Source: Chaetoderma sp. LZ-2023a (taxonomy: Eukaryota; Mollusca; Caudofoveata; Chaetodermatida; Chaetodermatidae). Taken from it: a stretch of DNA of 64,000 bases. A model generated the notes under the pieces. That model ran no database searches, was not told where the DNA came from, and worked only from the letters and a program-made list of their open reading frames with translations. The stretch covers positions 105,751,387-105,815,386 of the forward strand of contig CM067370.1 of NCBI GenBank assembly GCA_034401795.1, read 5' to 3'. Shown here piece by piece: positions 12,412 through 23,394 of the stretch. How positions within the stretch are numbered: the first letter of the stretch is position 1; each line of letters starts with the position of its first letter. Made by a program: the position numbers and the translations under genes.

Positions 12412-12647
12412 TCGTCTATGGAACTGCTCCAATATATAATAACAATGTTATTTAGTGAGTTTGGATTTCATGATAAATATGTTCAATGATGAACTTGTTG
12501 TTAGTAGCCTTGCCTTTATAAAAAAGCAACAATGCCTGTAGAGTGCAGCATATTGCTCAGGAAATCTGCAAGTTCTAATGCACCTAAAATAGTGTATATT
12601 TGCATGAGATATGAATTATGTATTGGTTTTACGTGTATTTTAAACTT
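12412..12647. other. No gene seen
   Basis: Short spacer between F1 copies. Nothing recognised. Confidence 0.5.
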
Positions 12648-13497
12648 TTAACCCTTTAATGACTAACGGTTTTCGAAAATTAAAAATATGTCCTTATTGA
12701 ATGTCAATTTGCAGGCCAAGAGAAGACTATTTTTGAAATTTTCCCACTGGTTATCGAGCCAGTTATTCCAGTGGTAAATTTTCAAAAATAGTCTGCTCTT
12801 GGCCTGCAAATACACATTCTCCAATACCACAACAGAGGCCGGTTTCATCCTGAAAGGATTAATGATCAAGTCTGACTCTGCGGTAGTCTTGAGCAATGTC
12901 CATTTGTAGGCCAAGATGATAATTTTTGAAAATGTAACACTGCAATGTTTGGCTCGATTATCATTTTCATAATTAGTCTTCTTGTCCTGCAAATCAACAT
13001 TCAATACCCAAATATTTGGATTTTCTTGCTGAGCAATGACGGGCTCGCCAAGCCGGCCAAAAACATTCCACAAGACAATTCAAGAACGGGTCTATTTGCA
13101 AGCCAAGAAGACTACTTTTAAAAATTTACCGCTGTAATAAGGAATTAAGCCAGTCATTCCATTGAAAAATGTTCAAAAATAGTCCTCTCTCGGGCTGCAA
13201 ATGGAAATTCAATGAGCAAATACTTTTTCTTGTTTTTTTTAGCAATTGTGACCATTAACCCTTTTAACACTCAAATTTCTTCAAAGTAATTAAAATTTTC
13301 TCATATCAAATGTCCATTTGCAGACCAAGAGAAGACTATTTTTTTTAATTTACTGCTGGGATGACTGGCTCATTAACCAAGCCAGCCATTCCAATGTTAA
13401 ATTTTCAAAAATAGTCTTCTCTTGGTCTGCAAATGGACATTTCTCAAGACCACTGCTGCTGTTTTTGGTTGCTACGAGTGTTCCAGGATTAAAGGAT
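12648..13497. repeat. Four F1 copies head to tail
   Basis: Four successive F1 units abut: about 12648-12862, 12863-13045, 13046-13258 and 13257-13497. Each keeps the arm GACTATTTTTGAAA or a variant and a returning TAGTCTTCTCTTGG-type arm. The second unit is the most eroded. This is the only place in the window where the family is arrayed. Confidence 0.75.
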
Positions 13498-14365
13498 TAC
13501 TGTAGTTAGCTTGTAACATTTCTAGGCCCATATCTGTTGACATTATTACACATCATAGTCCTCGAATCTATTGTCTACACCGACACATTTACAGCAGTAG
13601 CCTGAAAGCTCATAGCAAAAATATTTTGTCTAATTCTAGTATCCAAAATCACCTGTAGACTAAATTAGAACATATAATATTCTTGTAATAAATCATTACT
13701 TGTGAAGTAGAATGAATTTGTACACGTTGATGCCTCAAAAGCTAGCTGCCAAGCGGATAAGCGTGGACAACCCCTGGATGTCTAAACACAACCATTGTAG
13801 ACAATAAACACGAATTACTAATCTCGAGCAACTTATATACCATATTTAACAAAATTGAGAACCACACCATTCTAAATGGCTCAGTGTACTATATTGTAGA
13901 TGTCAATTGAACACTATGCAAAATTTAATTATCTGAGACGTCAGAATGGACCTTTCCAGTTTTAGCTATGCACTGCACATCTCTAGCTCCGCCCGATTGA
14001 TCCCTGAACATCAATTTCCAGAAAACTATACAGGTATGGCAGCAACAGCGCCTAGTCAAATTAGTTTCAAAATATTCAACAGCATGCTTATTAAATAGCA
14101 TACAATTCGTACAACACTTAGTCCGTCACCAATTATGCGCTCTTGACAAACTTACCTACGTCATTCTATGATTCTACACGTCACGTAGTTGATTATGATG
14201 TCAGATGATGGCTGGATAAACTGGAAAGGTTCATTGTATCGGTGGCCAATAATAAATTAAATCATAATTCATATCACATTGTATTTTGTCTTCCTGAATC
14301 CATGATCATATTGGATGAATTATTCTACATTGCCAAATTGAAGCGTTACCTGGTATACTGTTGTT
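13498..14365. other. No gene seen
   Basis: No supported gene. 14060-14240 resembles 24620-24790 loosely (AAATATTCAACAGCATG versus AACTATTCAACAGAATG, then a GATTATGATGTCAG-type stretch), so an old dispersed repeat is likely. Confidence 0.45.
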
Positions 14366-14640
14366 AGCTCACCTAGTGCACTTATTTAAAATGGTATTCC
14401 TCATTAACCGCTTGACTGATTTTAATCCACTAGTGTGGTATGCCTCAAAACTATTCAGGATCAGAAATTGTCAAAATATTGTCCTTAGCGGCTTGACAGT
14501 TTTCAACCAAATTTGGCTAGGAAATTGGCTTCTCTTTCTTAGTTGGCAAATTTGGCTACAAGGACTCATAGTAGACTCCAGAATTGCTATTCAGAATTTT
14601 GTTTGGTCAATTTTTTTGGTGAAACTTGTCAAAATACATC
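14366..14640 (-). mobile_element. Family C (F2-related) element, reverse orientation, end piece
   Basis: It begins TTAGCTCACCT, the complement of the AGGTGAGCTAA end seen at 5515, 17484 and 21308. Reading on the minus strand gives the family C phrases 'attgaccaaacaaaattctg', 'tctggagtctac' and 'gccaaatttg'. The long plus-strand frame across it (14361-14870) is a by-product. Confidence 0.6.
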
Positions 14641-15240
14641 TCATTAAACACAATTTTGGCTGGAAGTATATATGGGAAGATAGGGAACCGAGTATGGGGG
14701 CCACCTATTCCAGGATCGGTGTCGCCGTGGCACCAGTTATTTTCCATATTTTTGAGAACATGGAAGTTTTTTATCTGCATACAAAGAAAGTCCTGCCTAC
14801 ACACGATGTCTTGCATACATTGGCTGTACTGATGCCAGTCAGGGGGACAGGGCCCCCGGACTTGTACTGAGAGAAACAGAGGCAGGCGTGTCCATGTCCT
14901 CACGATCTGAGACAGAGAGCGCTCTTTGTCCCTAAGGACTTGATTCAGACTTGTTCCAAGGTTTTTGGATACTCATCAGAAGTTATAAGAATTCCCCATG
15001 GGCTTTCTAGCGACGTCATCTCATGACATTTTGTTAAGAAAGGGGATCTGTATGTCAGGGGATTTCTTATATGATGTGATTTATGAAGTTTCAGGTGTGT
15101 GTTGTCCCTAAGAATCAAAACTGATTTGAGGTTTTTTGGAAAGCTCTTATGGCGGGAGAATACGGAGACTGTGACTTTCTAAGACTAAAGGTGTTTACAC
15201 GGCAATAAGATATTTTGGAACCGGAAACTTGTACCGTCTC
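14641..15240. other. Unassigned, possibly reversed family C/F2 continuation
   Basis: Some phrases ('tgtccctaagaatcaaaac', 'agaattccccatgggctt') recall F2 modules in reverse, but not well enough to assign. Confidence 0.35.
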
Positions 15241-16412
15241 TTTAATAATTATTATTTATTGTTTTCACATAATATTACTGTTTTGGAAAAATAAGAACAT
15301 CTACTTGAGGAACCAATGTGTATGAGTGCAGTGGAGAACATAGTTTGTACTGCTGGCCCCGAGTGGCCAGTTTTGTGTTCACACTATCATCTGTAGTCGT
15401 CTTAGGTATGTGCTGGTCTGAAACTGGCAGCGGAGACATCCCATGTTGAAGTTCGAGGTTTCTTCCATGGTGTCCCATAGGTCCAGGAAGTGGTTCGTAG
15501 GTCGGAAACGCTCATAGGTGTCGCTGCTGGTGTGGTATCTGTTTCAGACATCAGGTCATCTAAGACTTGGATCGCATTTGTAGTCACCTCCCTACTTTGG
15601 AGTCGCAGTAGAGGGTGAAGACCCAGTGCTATCAGGGCTTTCCCCAAAGCACGTCACCATGACTTGTTTAAAAATGTCTAATTCTTCGTTTTCCCACTCT
15701 GATTTGGCTAGATTGTTCGATCATTGGTGGTGGTTTTGTGGAAATGAAGATGTCTCCAGTTGTTAGAGTTGTCAATGCATCTTCGGAATAATCACTTTCT
15801 GAAGTGATTGTTAGTCTTTTGATGGCGATATTTTCCTAACCACTGGTTTGTGGGGTTTTCCGATCTTTGGGATCCCGTAGCCTGACTTTGTAGGTTGATT
15901 GAGGCCGTACCTAGATTTAGTATCTGGAGATAACATAACTTTATATACTCTCCTGTTCAATGGTGCTTGTTTCAGCCCAAATCCACAATATTTTCTCCCA
16001 ATTCGTGCGTTTTAATATGATCTTTTATAGAGGCCTACACTTGTGCAAAACCAGTTCATGATTCTCTAAGATGCTGTTTATGTGATCTCTGCCAAGAAAA
16101 ACTCGAGCATTTCCCATATTCCGACACAGCCTCTTCATGTTTTCGAAAAATATAAGAATTCCTTGGAACAACTTATTAAATTCAGTTATTAAAATTTTTT
16201 TTAACTTTGAGATTGCTGAAACAACTAGAGCAGAAAGGTCTGTTTCGTGATCTAGCGATTCTAAACGAATGAATAGGAAAAGGCCAATTGGAAAGGCATT
16301 TGCGGAAGGAATAGCAACATAGAAGCTGTCGTGATGATGTTCCTATGTTTGCTCGTGCTGAGCGGATGTCATATAGTGTTTATGATGTAATCGGGCCAGA
16401 GATGAAAGGAAA
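15241..16412. other. Unassigned; faint minus-strand coding trace
   Basis: A minus-strand frame at 15402-15647 (81 codons) and, upstream of it in another frame, a stretch near 15840-15920 reading YGIPKIGKPHKP have protein-like composition. Neither matches a family I can name with confidence. There is no splice or promoter support. It could be a decayed retroelement. Confidence 0.3.
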
Positions 16413-17492
16413 CTAGAGGCCAAAGGGGACTATTGTTCAGCTGGAATTATTTGCCCAGTGGTACAAATGAACAAACCGAGATAACCATTAGAAAAATTTA
16501 CCAATATTTCTGTGAAGGTTTAGTCAAGTTTTATTTATTTAAGTAGTCTTTTATGGTTTTTTCAGAAAATCCTAAATGGCCACCAAACATGCAAAATTTT
16601 GATTGATCCACGACTGCATGGTTTTCTTACATATCACCTTTCAATGGACACATTTTAATGGTGTTTCAGTCCTAATCATATCTGCCAAATATCCAAACCA
16701 TTTGGCAAATCACGTTCCCATGAACAAAGTTGGCTCTTGCCCTAGGTCATATTTCATGAGGTTTGCATCGATACCCCAAGCAGTTTTGGAGATTTTTAGA
16801 CCTTTCTAAGTCGGCCAAAATCCAAGATGGCCACCGACCAAATTGGCCAGTCGTCTTCCTTTGAACAAACTTGTATCCCTATGCCGTAAGGATGCTTCCT
16901 GTCAAATATACTTGAAAACTGGCCAGCGGTTCTCGAGGAGACATTTTAAATTTCCCATTTCTTTATTATGGGAGTTTTTAGCAGGAAAAAGAACCAACCT
17001 GGCTAACAAACTGTTTATCCAACCGTTTTGAAAATGGCAAATTTGAAATCAGAATACCTACAAACCTATATAAAACCAATTTCAGCTTCAAAATCTATGA
17101 AATAAAAATATCCAATATGGCCGCCAAACACGCTACATTTTGATTGGTCCATGGTGGCCAGATGTTTTAATTTATAAAATTCCCTTGAAGATATCTGCCA
17201 AATTTCGGCTCGATCCGTTCAGTGCCTCTGGAGGTCATTTTCACGAAAATATCCAAGATGGCCACCAAACCATTTGGTCAATCGAGTTCTCTTGAACAAA
17301 CTTGGCTTACCTCATGCTCTAGATGATGTTTCATGAGGTTTGAATCCATTCCCAAAACGGATTCGGAGATTTTTAGACCAGTGGTTATTGAGAAGTCGTT
17401 TAAAGAAAAAGTTGACGGACCCAGAACGACCATCCGGCTCGTCATGCCATAAACTCACTTGACCATTCCGGCCAGGTGAGCTAAAAATTACA
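16413..17492 (+). mobile_element. F2 element
   Basis: The left end is degraded (AGAGGCCAAAGGGGACTATT). The right end is CGGCCAGGTGAGCTAA, at about 17484. Between them are one full F2 module and part of another: CCAAGATGGCC at 16822 and 17262, TTCCTTTGAACAAACTTG, CCAATATGGCCGCC, and GAGAAGTCGTTTAAAGAAAA near the right end. Confidence 0.75.
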
Positions 17493-17833
17493 TCATGCAT
17501 GTATGATATCATTGGATATAATACAGATGGGAATCCCGTGTACCTGTAGAGGTGTGAGAGGAACATGAACGGGGTGATAACGTCATGCTTGGGGGTGGGG
17601 GGTTGTCTGAGTTAAAGGCCGCCAAGATGTCCCGCAGTACCGGTATCCAGACAACTTGCATTTCAATCACCAAAACAGGACCCAGTCACCTATGTTCCGT
17701 GGTGATCATGGCAGAACAGTCCACATGTACAGAGACCTGCCAAGAAATGGTGTCGCCATAGTAGCGAAGACATCACTGAAAGTATGGACACCACCAAAAC
17801 GTTGCCCTACGGCGCACCACGGATAAAGAGCCA
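17493..17833. other. No gene identified
   Basis: The start of a region with higher GC content. It may be the upstream part of the Penelope-like remnant, but no motif is visible. Confidence 0.4.
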
Positions 17834-18539
17834 TTGAACTATGGAGGAATGCAGTTTGCAAGATCGTGTGTGCACTTAAGGGCCCAGACTGGTCGGCCTA
17901 TACAAAGCAGACCTATGACAGCTGTTTCTCCCGAAGGTAGGATGCAGGCCAACGGTAGAGGAAGAGGCATTCAAACTGGAATGGGAAGGCAAACGGAAAG
18001 CTTTGGGGCGAGACTTGAAACAGACAGTCCGAGTTCCTAAACAAAAAGTTGTTGGAACTAAAAGCCGAAGCAAAAGGACTAGAGAACACTTTCATTGAAT
18101 TTTCAGATGGAGACTGTCAAAGAAGCAAGGGCAGCCATAAAAGCCACTGCGCACTGCAGGGAAATGCGTCCGAGAAGCAATTCTAGATGAAGAATGAATA
18201 GACGTTGCAGAACCGGGTCCCGAGTCAGGGACAGAAGCACATCAGCGGCCCAGAATCGTGTCCAAACTCGCCCCCAGAGACACTGGTAACGTCCACCAAA
18301 AAGTCGGCATCGCCAAGAGGCCCACTGAACAGATGCAACTCCTTCGATGAACTCATCGTAGTAGAGATGCACCCGACTACCAATGCTCACAAGGGACCCA
18401 GAGACCGTTACTTGCTATATTTACATTATTCTCTGCTTAATCAATTTACATGTTCAGTCAATACTTGTGTCATTAACTCTAACAACAAGTGGTAGTGAAG
18501 AGAATAAAGATATACCAAATCACACAGAAACTTACACAT
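17834..18539 (+). pseudogene. Possible upstream part of the Penelope-like element
   Basis: A frame broken several times holds a basic, coding-like stretch near 17952-18070 (EEAFKLEWEGKRKALGRDLK, then KQTVRVPKQKVV). I do not recognise a domain. It is linked to the reverse transcriptase remnant that follows only by position, strand and similar base composition. No start codon can be chosen. Confidence 0.35.
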
Positions 18540-19155
18540 CTAAGTTTGTTGTCACCTTTTCTAGTCACAAACTAGATGACGTCACAATCAAAACAATGGA
18601 AAAAGATCTGTGGCTTAGGGGGAAACGCATGCAGATTTTAAACAGATTCTTCAGAAACCTCACATTGACACTTCATTTTACCACGCACCCGTTCATTCCC
18701 CTAGACCGTCTTAGTCAACCCAACCCATGCATAATCTCCCAGTGGGTCCACCACCGCATGAAGAAGCCTTCGCTTCCCTGATCAAGAAATTTTTTTTATT
18801 CCTATCAAGAATGAGATCTCACTGATGAAGCCCTTAGACAGCTCTCTGAGTCCACATTTTACATGAAATTTGGTCAGAACATCTTGCAAAACTAATAGAA
18901 AGACTGGAGCAACTGGTTGCCAGCCACGAACTCGACCCGGATATAGACAGCCAATTACTACGACAACTAGTGAACACCGCCAGATTCTACATTACCAAAA
19001 ATTTATAAAGAACGTAAAAATGGCCCGCTAACAGGTCATCCAATTATCAGTGGAAAATGTTGTCCCACTCAACTCAGCATGGTTTGGCGGACATCGTGGA
19101 TGACCATATCAAACAAAATGTAATCAATATTAATTCATACATTAAGGACACACAG
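18540..19155 (+). pseudogene. Penelope-like reverse transcriptase remnant
   Basis: Penelope-like elements encode a reverse transcriptase often joined to a GIY-YIG endonuclease. Across three frames the remnant shows, in the expected order, the N-terminal signature VTFSSHKLDDVTIKTMEK (18552-18605), then LRQLSESTFYMKFGQN (about 18835-18882), RLEQLVASHELD, LPKIYKERKNGPLTGHPIIS (matching the family's LPKIHK...GRPI.S core, about 18990-19050), and finally DDHIKQNVI with SYIKDTQ (about 19095-19155). Frameshifts and stops separate them, so it is dead. It ends abruptly at the family C element that starts near 19150. The palm catalytic aspartates and any endonuclease are missing. The assignment rests on motif order, not a database match. 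Confidence 0.68.
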
Positions 19156-19281
19156 GCGCTCACCTGGACCATTAGCATTTGAACCATTTGCAGTTAAAGA
19201 CATGGATAATTTTCGGAAATCAAAGATAGCCACCAAAAGAATTGACCAATCAAAATTCTGTATATACTATATATATATATA

Positions 19282-20775
19282 CTGAAACAAAAGTTTAGCA
19301 ACACTGAGAATATTACTGTATAAATGTTACTTAACAAAAACAATAAATTGATTCAAATATATTATTTAATTGATAGGTCATTTTCCAATTTGAACAAGTC
19401 TCTTGTTACTGTAATGCTAGCATCGCGCCTTTAACACGGCATCATTCAACGGAAGGGTCCAATTTAAATAATGACACTGAGCTGTCAATACCGGTTGTGA
19501 CCTCCGCGCGCATTAACCACTGCCGTACATCGCTTTCTAATGCTTCGAATTAAGCACCTCATGTCACGAAGAGGAATCGCATCCCATTCCTGGAGCAGTG
19601 CAGCTTCCAGCTCCCACACATTGTGAAGATGTGGATGGTTCTCACGCACTATACAGCCAAGAATGTCCCACACGTGTTCGATAGGAGACAGGTCCGGTGA
19701 TCGCGCTGGCCAGTCCAACAACGGAACGTTGTTAGCCTCAAGGAAATCACTGGTGACCCTAGCTGAATGAGGACGGGCGTCGTCTTGCTGGAGCAGTCTG
19801 CATGATGCTGCATAAAAGGGACGATGACAGGGGCGACAACTTCTTCACAGTAACGTTAAGCCGTTAAATTTCCGTGAATCACAATAAGATGTTTTGCCAT
19901 TTTCATGGATTCCAGCCCACACCATGACACTGCCGCCACCGAATCTGTCGTGCTGAATGATGTTGGCTGCATCATACCATTCTCCTAAACATCACCAAAC
20001 CCGTTGCCTACCATCCGCCACATCCACACAAAACCTCGACCCATCACTGAACAAAACGTGGCTCCATTGTTGAACACGCCATCGCTAACGAGTTCTTGCC
20101 CATGCAAACCGATTCTTGATGTGACACTCTGTAAGCGGAACAGCAACAAGTGGACGACGGGCATGCAGTCCAGCATCATGGAGTCCGTTTCGCACAGTTT
20201 GTGCATGCACTGTAGTGCCGGTAGCGGTGTGCAAATTACGGGATAGCCGCGGCGCAGTCTCAAACCTGTGATGTCACTAAGTAGCGGTCTTCTCGTGGTG
20301 TTGTTGCTCTCGGTCTGCCAGATCGTGGTTGGTCATTAACATGTCATTTCCTGCTCACGTTGACGGAGACGGGAAATGGTTGAGGCGTGAACATTAAAAT
20401 GTCGAGCAATAGCGCGAATGCTCTGCCCAGCCGCGAGTCTTCCCATTGCTTCATGGCGCTGATTTTCAGGTAGCCCTGGGCGGCGGCCCATGTTCGGTAG
20501 CGTAAACTTTTAAGCGTTTTCTGTTAACGTTCGTTATCTGCTTTTGCAATATGGTTGATGTTTGCCTTCGCTACCCGCCAATGTGGGCCAGTGCATGAAA
20601 AATTCATTTTCACATGCAGTAAGCGTGCGGCCGAGAAATGCTAGAAATGATTTGCATTTCTTCATGATTAGCGAGAAATTACATTGACGAAACATGCCTG
20701 CAAATTTGGTTATAAATGGACACAGTTTTAATACAACAAACCAAATTTCACTGTTGCTAAACCTTTTTGGCTCAG
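19282..20775 (-). mobile_element. Tc1/mariner transposon, copy 1
   Basis: Flanked by TA on both sides (19280-19281 and 20776-20777). The termini are inverted: CTGAAACAAAAGTTTAGCAA at the left, and the complement of the right end reads CTGAGCCAAAAAGGTTTAGC. A degenerate transposase lies inside on the minus strand. Length is 1,494 bp, normal for the family. The left flank is a short TA microsatellite. Confidence 0.92.
19485..20491 (-). pseudogene. Tc1-like transposase, frameshifted
   Basis: DNA transposase of the Tc1 family, which cuts and pastes at TA using a DD34E catalytic triad. The start is ATGGGCCGCCGCCCAGGG at 20491. The C-terminal block is intact over 78 codons (LDWPARSPDLSPIEHVWD through GGHNRY, stop at 19485) and holds the catalytic glutamate in SPIEHVWD. 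Upstream the frame is broken: the segment before the second aspartate has lost bases (GACTGCTCCAGCAAGACGAC in place of the longer sequence in copy 2), and the middle third reads in another frame. It retains a segment of about 46 bp (after the VWDIL motif) that copy 2 lacks. Not functional. Confidence 0.88.
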
Positions 20776-21308
20776 TATATGTTCTGAAGCCTACCCACCT
20801 AGGGTCCTTCCAGCCAAGACTGATTGAAATCTGCCAAGAAGTTAATGAGGTGTAAACTTTTGGAAAATCCAAGGCCACCCAAAAATTGACCAATCAAAAT
20901 TCTGCATACTAGATCTGAAGTCTGCCACCATAGGGTCTTCCAACGTAGCGTTTTGACAATTTCCGGTAATTTTTTGTACAAAATCTAAGATTTTCACCCC
21001 AAAAATTAATCAATCAAAATTCTGAATTGATATTCTAGAGCCTACCACTATAGAATCCATCTAGTTAAATTTGGTTTAACTATGTCAGAATGGTAAGAAG
21101 CAATTTGAAAATTTCACCACAAAAATTGATGAATAAAATTTCTGTATAGGTTCTAGAGCATTAAAATTCTGAAAAAATGTCTGGCGGGTACCAGCTTAGT
21201 ATCATTCTTGGCTGAAATTGGTCAAACCGTTAAGAAGCAGCGATTTGACGGCCAGATAGATGGCCGCCATGGCATAAGCTCACTTGGTCTTTCAGGCTAG
21301 GTGAGCTA

Positions 21309-22119
21309 AAAATCCTTGCATTTGTCATTGTCCAACATTACCACCTATGGCAGACCAAGCGAAAGATAGAAATTCATATATTAAGTATTTTAATCACAAT
21401 TCAGAATTGAGTGTAATCTGTTTCTTCTAAGTTTGTAATTGAATTGTGATAATAAAGGAGTGGGAGGAAGACGGCCAGAAGGGGGTGTAAAGGAGGACGT
21501 ACCTTTAAAAAGGTACTTGAATTCAATTTTCAATAAGTTTTAGTGAAACAACATACGCCCGCAAACATACTTGTTTGAGGAATGATAAATGTGAATAATT
21601 AGTCTGTTTGAATCTTAAGCTTTGTAGAGGAGATAACACCATTGTGTGCATGCGAATATATCTCACTGAAACACCCAATACAACTGATCACATCTTGAAA
21701 CATGTTTATCTTTATACCAAATTTTCCAGCGGAAACAATATTTCTAATGAATTTTATTTTTTTCAAAGGAGATCATTAGAGAACCAGAAATGGTCAGATG
21801 GTGAGTGCTATCATATGATGTCCACCCTTAACGCACACTTATAAATATATTTTGGGAGAAGGTGTACAAGTTTGAGATAAGAGGTTAATATGCCATCCAC
21901 CATAATTGTACACTTGTTTGCTTCCGTGGCAACTAGATGTCTGTGTGCATTCAGCCATGAGCTTATATGTGAACAGAGTGTATCCAAGACTCTGGTAGCG
22001 TCTGATCTATAAACAAAGCAAAAAATCAGCAAAGCTCTACAACATGGAAAATAAGATTTCCAGTTTATGTGTATTACATGCCTTATACTGTAAAGAAGTC
22101 TTGAATAAAATTGTTATTT
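21309..22119. other. No gene seen
   Basis: AT-rich spacer. Short frames only. Confidence 0.5.
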
Positions 22120-23037
22120 TAACATGAAAAAAATTGCGAGTGTAGGTTCAAAACTCTTCGAGATCTGGCCAGGAAAAGAAAATTTGGACAATTTTAATCA
22201 CTCAAGGGAGATAACTCCCGTGAATATACGAGGATTTTGCTGAAATGAAATCATGACTCCCGCGAATATGAGCGGATCATGCCAAAACAAAATCATGACA
22301 CTTCGGCTATACTTACATCTATTGAAAAAAAATTTGCGAGTGGGTTCAACTCTTCGAGATTTGGATCATGACTCCCGCGAATATGGGCGGATTATGCCAA
22401 AACAAAATCATGACATTTCGGCTATATGTACATCTTTTGATAAAAAATTTGTGAATGTGGGTTCAACTCTTCGAGATTTGGCCTGGACAAGACAATTTTG
22501 ACAAATTTTAATCTTTCAAGGGAGATAACTCTGGCGAATACGGGCAGATCTTGCCGAAGCGAAATCATGAAACTTCACCTATACATAACACATCTACTGG
22601 AAAAAAAATTGTGAGTGTAGGTTCAAAACTCTTCGAGATCTGTCCCGGACAAGATTTTGATAAATTTTAAGCTTCCAAGGGCGATAACTCTAGCGAATAT
22701 GGGAGGATTTTGACGAATCAAAATCATCTCACTTCGTTTAGAGATAATATATCTGCTGAAAGAAAATTGTGACTGTAGGTTCAAAACTTTGAGATCTGTA
22801 ACGGACAAGAAAATTTTGACAAATTTTAAGCTTTCAAGGGAGATAACTCTAGCGAATATGGGAGGATTTTGTCGAATCGAAATCATGACACTTCGTCTAT
22901 AGGTAATATATCTGCTGAAAAAAATCTGTGTAGGTTCAAAACTCTTCGAGATCTGCTCCGGACAAGAATTAGATGGACGGACGCACGGCGAGCACCATCA
23001 CATAATATGACCCCGCTTTGCGCAGGCGTATAAAAAC
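22120..23037 (+). repeat. Tandem array, units of about 110-170 bp, with a unique right end
   Basis: Five to six imperfect units, each with GTAGGTTCAAAACTCTTCGA, GGACAAGA...TTTTGACAAATTTTAA, AAGGGAGATAACTC, GCGAATATGGG.GGAT, AAATCATGACACTTCG and an A-rich joint (GAAAAAAAATT). Units start near 22130, 22335, 22445, 22610, 22770 and 22920. The last unit is cut short and passes into GGACGGACGCACGGCGAG and GACCCCGCTTTGCGCAGG, ending at TATAAAAAC. A tandem core plus a conserved tail resembles the mollusc 'pearl' type of non-autonomous element. That comparison is from memory. Confidence 0.8.
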
Positions 23038-23394
23038 CTGTGGGAACCTGGAATCTGCTAAAAATTGGTACTGAATGCAACGACTTCGGATTCCACAGTA
23101 AACACTATCTGCAGGTAGGGGGCACCACAATGGGCAAGGCGCCTGTAGATACTCCTATCAGATGCATATGCACAACTGTCTCTGTTCCTCAGATACATCA
23201 ATGTTATCTTCATCATGGGGGAACATGGCAAAAAGGCTCTGGATGATTTCATCAAATACATGAATAACTGCTGCGCATTAATAAAATTCACGGCCGAGTC
23301 AGTTTATCACTGACCAAAATTTAGTTAAGATTCGGCCATTGGTTAAGGAGGAGTAGCGTTTTAAAGCAAAAGTTGAGCTAAAAACTAGAAATCC
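23038..23394. other. No gene identified
   Basis: 23038-23290 is unassigned. 23290-23394 carries the end of a family C module (TTAAGGAGGAGTAGCGTTTTA, GTTGAGCTAA). Confidence 0.45.

Larger units (their letters stand above)
19150..21308 (+). mobile_element. Family C element interrupted by Tc1
   Basis: The left end is GGCGCTCACCTGGACCATT. The right end is GGTCTTTCAGGCTAGGTGAGCTAA. The body uses family C phrases ('accaatcaaaattctgtata', 'ctgaagcctacc', 'gggtccttccagcc', 'gaaatctgccaagaagttaa'), repeated about three times with a spacing of roughly 120 bp. Its first module is split by the Tc1 copy at 19282-20775. Removing that copy and one TA restores continuity. Confidence 0.72.

Noticed and set aside
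14361..14870. 169-codon plus-strand frame with a hydrophobic N-terminus
   Set aside because: It lies across a reversed family C element starting TTAGCTCACCT. No domain, and the opposite strand is open over part of it as well.
22120..23037. Regularly spaced repeats as a CRISPR array
   Set aside because: Units are over 100 bp, diverged throughout with no constant repeat plus unique spacer, and the genome is eukaryotic.
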